Shown piece by piece: positions 57,616 through 64,000 of a stretch of DNA of 64,000 nucleotides. The translations under genes and the position numbers were made by a program. Location of the stretch: the NCBI GenBank assembly GCA_003024785.1, contig PUQB01000144.1:434001-498000 (forward strand). Direction: 5' to 3'. The DNA is from Selaginella tamariscina (lineage: Eukaryota > Streptophyta > Lycopodiopsida > Selaginellales > Selaginellaceae). Numbering within the stretch: the first letter of the stretch is position 1; every line of letters starts with the position of its first letter. The notes under the pieces were generated by a model. That model saw only the letters and a list, made by a program, of their open reading frames with translations, made no database searches and had not been told where the DNA came from.

Positions 57616-57930
57616 ATGACGACAAGTCACAAATCAATTCCAATTCCAGTTTTTGATGGGCACGACTTTGAGAACTGGTAGCGGGAAATCTCGTTTGTTA
57701 TAATGTGTGACAATTGTTTACGAATTGCAAATGGTAGTGAGGTGAAACCTCAGACGAACCCAGAAGATTGGCAGGTTCGACATGATAAAGCGTTGGCACT
57801 AATGGGGATTGGGCTTGGTAGGCATCACCACCATCACCTGGATCTAAGCAAGTCAGCTTCTGAGAATTGGACAGAGTTGAAGGCAATTTTGGCAATTAGG
57901 CACGAAAGAAGAGATTTACCGAGAGTTTAA
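57616..57930 (+). pseudogene. Ty1/copia gag N-terminus
   Basis: MTTSHKSIPIPVFDGHDFEN-W, stop (TAG), then REISFVIMCDNCLRIANGSE and DKALALMGIGLGRHHHHHLD. The F-DG-x-x-F-x-x-W start followed by a helical region is typical of copia gag (DUF4219/UBN2 type). It is broken off at 57930, where a gypsy fragment in opposite orientation begins. Confidence 0.65.
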
Positions 57931-57934
57931 CTCT

Positions 57935-59640
57935 TTCTGTTTGAACAGATACACCAAAATCTTGTGATCTGTAAACACTTTGAAATTTGCACCATAAAGA
58001 TAGTGCCTCTAAATTCATAATGCATTAATAATAACCAATAGTTCTTGCTCATATGTTGAGTACTGTTGCTCTATAGGATTCAAGTATGACTCTTATAAGT
58101 AATAGGCATTCTCTCTTGCATAAGTACAGCTCCAATGGCCACTCCACTTGCATCACACAATACCTCATAAGGCTTAGAGGGATCTACAATACATAAAACT
58201 GGTGCATGTACCAAAACTTGTTTCAAAACTTGGAAACTGCTCTCTTCTAAAGCACTCCATGCAAAGGGAACGTCCTTCCTTAGCAACCTAGTTAATGGAG
58301 AAGCTTTCTTGGCATAATCCTTGACATACTGCCGATAATAACTAGCCATGCCCAAGAAACTCCGTAACTCTTGTACATTGCTAGGAATTGGCCATTGCTC
58401 CACTCAACTCATCCAAGGATGAGGTCCACACACACTAGCTCCGTAAGAAAGAAAGTCTCCATCAGCTGGGTTTTGCCAACCTCTAGTTGTAACTTCTCCA
58501 CACAAGCAATTTAGCTCTGTGTGACAATTGAGCCATTGAGGCATAATCTTCGTGCAACTCCACTAGCTGGGTTTTGCCACCTATAGCTGTAACTCCTCTA
58601 CACAAGCACTGTAGCTCTGTGTGATAGTTGAGCCCTCAATCTCGTATTGAAGCACAGTCTTTGTGCAACTCCACCAGCTAGGTTTTGCCAACCTCTAGCT
58701 GTAACTCCTCCACACAAGCATTATAGCTATGTGTGATAGCTAAGCCCCTCAAATTTGTATTGAGGCACAGTCTTTGTGCAGCTCCACCAATTGGGTTTTG
58801 CCAACCTTTAGCTGTAACTCCTTCACACAAGCACTTCTGCTCTGTGTGACATCTGAGCCCTCAATCTCATATTGAGGCACAGTCTTTGTGCAACTCCACC
58901 AACTAGGTTTTGCTAACCTCCAACTGTAACTCTTCCACACAAGCACTGTAGCTCTGTGTGATAGCTGAGCCCTCAATCTCGTATTGAGGCATAGTCTTCG
59001 TGCAGCTCCACCAGCTGGGTTTTGTTAACCTCTAGTTGTAACTCCTCCACATAAGCACTATAGCTCTATGTGATAACTGAGCCTCAAATTTATATTGAGG
59101 CACAATCTTCGTGGGCAAGCTGCACTCTTTCACTAACTTTGTTGACACAAAGTTATTGCTACTCCTGCTATCCATAAAGACTCGCACTGGACACTCACCA
59201 AGTTGTCCCTCCACCACAATAGCACATGTATGTGGCTCTTCTCATGCCATGCAGTTTACGTGTTGAGCAAGAACAAACAAAAATTTACCTTGTGATTTAG
59301 AGAAGTCTCTTTTATGCTCCTCTCCACGCTCCATCTCCTAAAGCTTTTTAGGCGTCTACTTGTCCTTGCCATCAATGAAACCCTTCCTTGGACAATTTGC
59401 CTCTCAGTGTCCAACATCTCCACACAGATGGTATTATCCTCTCCTTCCCACCAGGCACTCATCTCGAACCTTCCTCCGATATCAATTATTAGGCACCACT
59501 ATGTACAAATTAGAGACCCTCACAAAACCACCCGACCTCCCCGAGTTGTTTCTAGTCTCTACACGCTGCTCTCCAAAAAGGCTTCCAATATATTAGGGTG
59601 TTCTCTTAAATCTAGGTATATCTTTTTATGAATATTCTGG
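57935..59640 (-). mobile_element. Ty3/gypsy remnant (gag knuckle, protease, RT end, RNase H)
   Basis: Minus strand in order. About 59390-59440 has CGDVGH-stop-EANCPRKGF, a CCHC knuckle with TGA after H. 59217-59120 has VRVFMDSRSSNNFVSTKLVK, the protease active site with DSG changed to DSR. 58440-59110 holds the tandem repeat. 58403-58080 has WPIPSNVQELRSFLGMASYY, VLCDASGVAIGAVLMQERMP (RT end and RNase H). 58070-57940 has QQYSTYEQELL-like RNase H residues. Most of RT and all of integrase are missing. Confidence 0.8.
58440..59110. repeat. Tandem repeat of about 112 bp, six units, inside gypsy protease region
   Basis: CTGGGTTTTGCCAACCTCTA and variants recur at about 58466, 58567, 58678, 58791, 58903 and 59015 (steps 101, 111, 113, 112, 112). 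Each unit encodes (minus) a variant of TVPQYEIEGSDVTQ and KELQLKVGKTQLVELHKDCA. Confidence 0.92.
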
Positions 59641-62340
59641 CTTATACCTTTTTGAGGAATATTATTTGATTAGTTATATGGGTCATAACAATAGCTGAAT
59701 TATTGTGTGCTATGTGATTTTAAATATGATTATTAATAATAATGCAGCTACATCCTAATTATTAATGTCTTAATGGTACATATTGGTATATGTACATTTA
59801 ATATTAATATTATCTTGATGTAGGAATCATATCCTAATAGTAATAGCCACTATAAATTTTGTGATAATAAGGATAATAAGAATGATAGTGAGGTAGTATA
59901 GTTATGCTTTCAAATTTATTGTGCCATGTGTAATAACCACATTAACAATGTTAAGTGATGTTCTAGTGTTATCATGATGTCATAATTAGTGAAAAAACTG
60001 ATACGAGGATAAGTATGGTTTAGTCAAGTGATATTTTAGTATTATTGTGATAAGTGGTAGTAGTGAAGATAAGTATGGCTTAATCAGAAGAATGAAGTGT
60101 TACGCAAGTATATGTTAATATTCACAAAACATAGTCAAATTATAAATCTTAGTGCAACAGTGATAACGAGATAAAAGAAGAAGAATAATAGTAATGGAAT
60201 TAGTATCACAATTAAACTAGTGATATTAGCACAAATTAAAATTATGAATAGTAATAATATAAATACGAGACTTTTATTTACTTTTTATATTATGAGATTA
60301 TTTACTTAAATTAATGGTGTTTCGTACTTTCAACTTACTATATTCTTTCACACAATTTAATTTCTTTTTAAATAATTCCATCCTTACCCTCACTTCCATT
60401 ATATATACTACTCTTAGTATAAAATTCCAATATGACCGTTTATATCTTATTATTGATCAAGTGCTCCTTACAACTATTCATATTTTAGTATAGTAATTAT
60501 TTTTATTCCATATTGATATTACAATCTTCTTTTTACCGTTATAATGTACTTTTATTTTAATTCATTAAAAGAGTTACTTTATTATTTGATTAATATTTAT
60601 ACTTATTTTCATATTACAAGATTAAGACTTTTCCTAACATTGTGGTTTATAATTCTTACTTAATATTATAATATTACAACCCTCTCTTAATATTATGGTA
60701 TATTTTTATAATGGATGAAGAAGTGGACTCCTTAGATGTTTATATAATAATAAATCTCATTTCATGATAATGACATTTCACTGAGCAAACTTATTCTTTT
60801 TTTATTTTTTTTGTAAAATTTTAAAATTTGAGAAAGTTGAATGAGTTATTGAAAATAAATTTTTTTAAATGGACACATGTAATCCATGCATGACTGACTT
60901 TGTTAATAATATATATCACTTCATAAATCACATGCAGTGTGAAATGACATTTGTTAGATATTTTATTATTTATTTAATTTAATAATTATTAAATTTTTTA
61001 TTAGTTGTTTAATTAATAAGGACACATATAATACAGTCACAAGACAACCATGCCATATTCATGTTATGTATTATGGTGTAATTAATTATGTTTATATGTG
61101 CTTTTAAAAGGATAATAATTAAATTAAAATTCAAGTTAAAAATAAATTCACAAAATTAAAAATAATAATTAAATTAAAAATTCATAGTTATAAATGACAA
61201 AATACCATCAATGGCCATTTTAAATCTTAAACTTACGTGACATTGTCGAGAATATGGGCATGCATATATATAACATGGGTGGTTAGGGATAAATCATTAG
61301 GTTAAGGATAATAATATTTAAATTAAGGGTAAATTCATTAAAATTTGGGTTAATAAATAAACTTATCAAATTAAAAATAACAACATGGTTTATCATGTTA
61401 AAGATAACAACTAGGTTAAGAATATCAATTACATTATAAATTTAAGTTATGAATAAATTCACCATATTAAGTCACAATTGATGAATAAACTTTGAGTAAA
61501 CTTAAGAGATTAAGGATAAATTTACGAAGTTAAGAATTCATAAACTCGTGAGGTTAAAAATTCATAAACTCATCGAATTAAGAATAATAACTAGATTAAG
61601 AGTTTAATTTAAAAAAAACTCATTAAATTAAAAATAATAATTAAAGGTACATTAGTTAATAAATTATTATTAAATAGTTAAACCCACCAACAGTGGCATG
61701 TGTACTAGTTAATAAAGAATTTTTTTTACACATTTATATTACTATTATCTTAAGTACGCACACATACAAAATGCATTTTAAAAGTGATATTTATAGTTTA
61801 CGTTAATTATATATGTATATTATTTTAAATATGCCATAGTTCTCTCGTGAGTTTATTATGAGTTTATTAGTTGCTAAATAAATTCCATGGTAGAATTAAA
61901 TTTATAGTTCAATTCCATATTAAGATATATACAATATATATTATAAATGAGAAATATCAATATAATTAATGGTCTTTACATCTTATGTATATGATTCAAT
62001 TTCATATTAACACATTTATCTACCAAAGTGGGTTCAATTTCATGTTAAGACATTTATTATAAAAAAGATGATTTTATTTATAATAATACATTTATACTAG
62101 TCTGTTCTAGAAATGGTGTGTGTGTATTTCTAAGGCATTGATACTTGTCACGATACTATATCTTTAAGGAAGCACAAAAGTCGATAGTGAAGTGGAAAAG
62201 ACCCTTTCAAAAGCTCTTTAATTCTTCAAGTTGACTATTGACCTAAAGGTAAGAAACATACACACACACATGCATCATGTACACCTACTTCAACATATGA
62301 CAAAATACATAGGTATTACTCATCTTCGTAAGTGCTACAA
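59641..62340. other. AT-rich spacer without recognised genes
   Basis: Low GC and no frame over 60 codons. 61080-61640 contains a loose family of short repeats built on AAATTAAAAATAATAA and TTAAGAATTCATAAACTC. Nothing else is recognised. Confidence 0.65.
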
Positions 62341-62639
62341 TCCATAGTTACAAACACGAACACGGAACATGAACACAAACATGAGCCTTAGATTTCAGGA
62401 ATCCGACTATAGAACACGATCACGGCTCACGATGGCTCACGAATATTTTAGTGAATATTTTAAGAATATTCTAATTTTAATTTTAGAAATATGCTACTTT
62501 TTATTATATATAAACTACTCAAACATCCTCAACCAATCTTCAACATTGTCTCCATCTTCCTCTTCCTCTCTTGACTCAAGCTTGTCTCTGGATGAGGAAT
62601 TGTCTTTAGTACTTTGTAGCTCACAAACTTGTCGTAGTC

Positions 62640-64000
62640 ACACTTATTTTTGCAGGTTAATAACTTGCTATTGCAAGCCATGAAAACCAGATGTTATCCT
62701 GTCCACAGTAAGTCTGTTCCTCTTCTTTGAAGACACATGCTCAAAAGTGCTGAACAATCTCTCCATCGAGGATGACGAGCATGCTTAACTTAGAACTCGA
62801 ATGGCCAACTTTTGAAGAGCTGAAATTTCATAACCATAGTCCTCCCACCAACGTACAACTCCCTTCTTAGTGTGATCAGCCTTAGCATCAATTGATTTAA
62901 AAATGCCTCCTATCCTCCTGTAAGTTAAAAATTCATCTCGTATCACCCTCTCATTGGATGTAAACATGGCCAATAGATAAGCATTCCAATCCTTCATGAC
63001 TTCTCTGTTGGCATGCTTTTCATGCTTTTGAAACTCGGGGTCCAGCATATATGCCATTGAGTGCATGAGCGAGTGATACTCATGCCACTAGTTAGACATG
63101 ATTTGATGAAGTTCCATGTACCTGCCATAATCCGATTGTCCTTCCTCTAAACTTGCATCCAACCTATTCATACACTCATATATTTTTCCATCGCAGGTAT
63201 ATCACCATTCACAAGACGAAGTAGTAGCATAACATCCTTGGACATCTCCAACATGTCCTTAACATGTTCCTAAAAATGGTCATCAAAAACAGTTTCATAA
63301 CTGTCTCTACCTGCTCTCGTCTTTGACTCAGGCCTTGCTTTGTATGCAGGGCATACGAACATCTGTTATAGAGCTTCTCAAAGCTCCACCAACCTCTCCA
63401 TCATAATGAAGTTGTAACCAAACCTCGTATCACAATAGTGTAGCATTCGCTTGTGAGTAAACTCCACCAGCAATGCCACCATATGAGAGTGGTTCCTGAT
63501 GAAGCTCACCAAAGCCTTTCCTCGCTCCAGAAGCGTTACCATCCATAGAAGTTCACCAAAGTCTTTCAAGGCATTGTTCAAGCAATGGGCAAAACATTGC
63601 CCATTGAATCTTTGGGTACCTCTGTTTTAGAATTGCTACTGTTGCTCTGTTCGCATTTTCCCCATCTGTTACAACCATGACAATGTTCTTTGCACCCACA
63701 ATGCTAATGTCTTCTTCCCAGCAACGCAAAGTATTCTCAGCTATTGAGGAAATATCGATAGCCTTTAGAAAAGCTACCCGTCCTTGACTATATGCCACAA
63801 GCCCCATGATATGCCGATTCCTCCTATCTACCCACCCATCTGCGCATATGGTTACACCCCTCTATTCCCACTTCTTCCTCATGGATGCCATCTCAACGTC
63901 AATGAATCCTTTCTCTTTCAATAGAAGCTTCTCCCAAAGATCATCATATTTTGGTGGTGCATAAGGCACACCATGCCTAGCAACTTCCTGGATCATGTTG
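62640..64000 (-). pseudogene. hAT-superfamily transposase (DUF659 type), 3' part
   Basis: Minus strand, running in from beyond the right edge: RHGVPYAPPKYDDLWEKLLL, an in-frame TAG after RKKWE, ICADGWVDRRNRHIMGLVAY (the D-containing first catalytic block), GAKNIVMVVTDGENANRATV (second block), a decayed CAAHCL-like stretch (FCPLLEQCLERLW), then HSHMVALLVEFTHKRMLHYC-DTRF. After a broken part comes MLDPEFQKHEKHANREVMKD and VVRWWEDYGYEISALQKLAI-RVLS. The dimerisation end (near 62690-62780) reads SSSSMERLFSTFEHVSSKKR, then RLTVDRITSGF. Domain order fits hAT. Four frame changes show it is inactive as assembled. Confidence 0.85.

Noticed and set aside
57820-57840. HHHHH run in the copia gag frame as an artificial His tag or vector DNA
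   Set aside because: It lies inside a natural copia gag context with no vector sequence nearby; CACCACCATCACC is a short chance run.
62342-62425. AACACGAACACGGAACATGAAC repeats as the hAT terminal inverted repeat
   Set aside because: The position beyond the transposase 3' end fits, but the other terminus lies outside the window and no 8-bp target duplication can be checked.

Overview
The window is nuclear DNA of a land plant. It has GT-AG introns, long AT-rich spacers, many dinucleotide microsatellites, Ty3/gypsy and Ty1/copia retroelements with 5-bp target duplications, a DUF659-type hAT transposase, and plant-type gene families (ankyrin–PGG membrane protein, polyol/monosaccharide transporter, ABCG half-transporter). 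I cannot name the species. Almost every coding region carries frameshifts or stops, so either the locus is full of decaying genes or the assembly has uncorrected indels. An assembly gap (N) covers 4858-5460.

Layout. 1-2560 (minus): a broken multi-exon gene of unknown family with a ParB/sulfiredoxin-like motif. 2885-3945: an array of about 23 palindromes (GGCGGGATTAATCCCGCC and variants) spaced about 43 bp; one more palindrome sits in a 61-bp intron of the neighbouring gene. 4339-18166: short minus-strand exons of one coiled-coil/SAP-like gene family, present in several partial segmental copies (alpha 5461-8440, delta 10765-14840, beta 17270-19029 continuing at 30692, gamma 48846-51806, plus two copies of the SAP-like block at 8684-10165 and 15338-16600). 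The copies differ by two micro-inversions and a MITE insertion.

19030-30686: a Ty3/gypsy element (minus, TSD ATAGT) holding a nested non-coding LTR element of the LARD type (19810-27144, TSD ACGAG). The empty target site of the outer element is preserved in copies alpha and gamma. 32200-34070 is AT-rich with no gene seen.

34300-48843: a duplicated ankyrin locus. Copy 1 (36892-41200) reaches a PGG membrane domain; copy 2 (46890-48843) is truncated and joined to coiled-coil copy gamma. A small unknown six-exon gene lies upstream of each copy, on opposite strands, because about 1.2 kb is inverted between the copies. Between them lie a decayed polyol-transporter gene (41434-43329, minus) and a PIF/Harbinger-like MITE (43708-44236).

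51807-56672: a Ty3/gypsy element with identical 161-bp LTRs but no matching target duplication. 56765-59640: a junction of fragments, namely an ABCG gene cut by a Ty1/copia LTR, the copia 5' end, and a gypsy remnant with a 112-bp tandem expansion in its protease region. 59640-62340 is AT-rich without genes. 62640-64000 (minus, running off the end): a decayed hAT transposase.

No operon-like cooperation between genes is visible. The main story is structural: repeated duplication, small inversions, nested transposons and chimeric joins.
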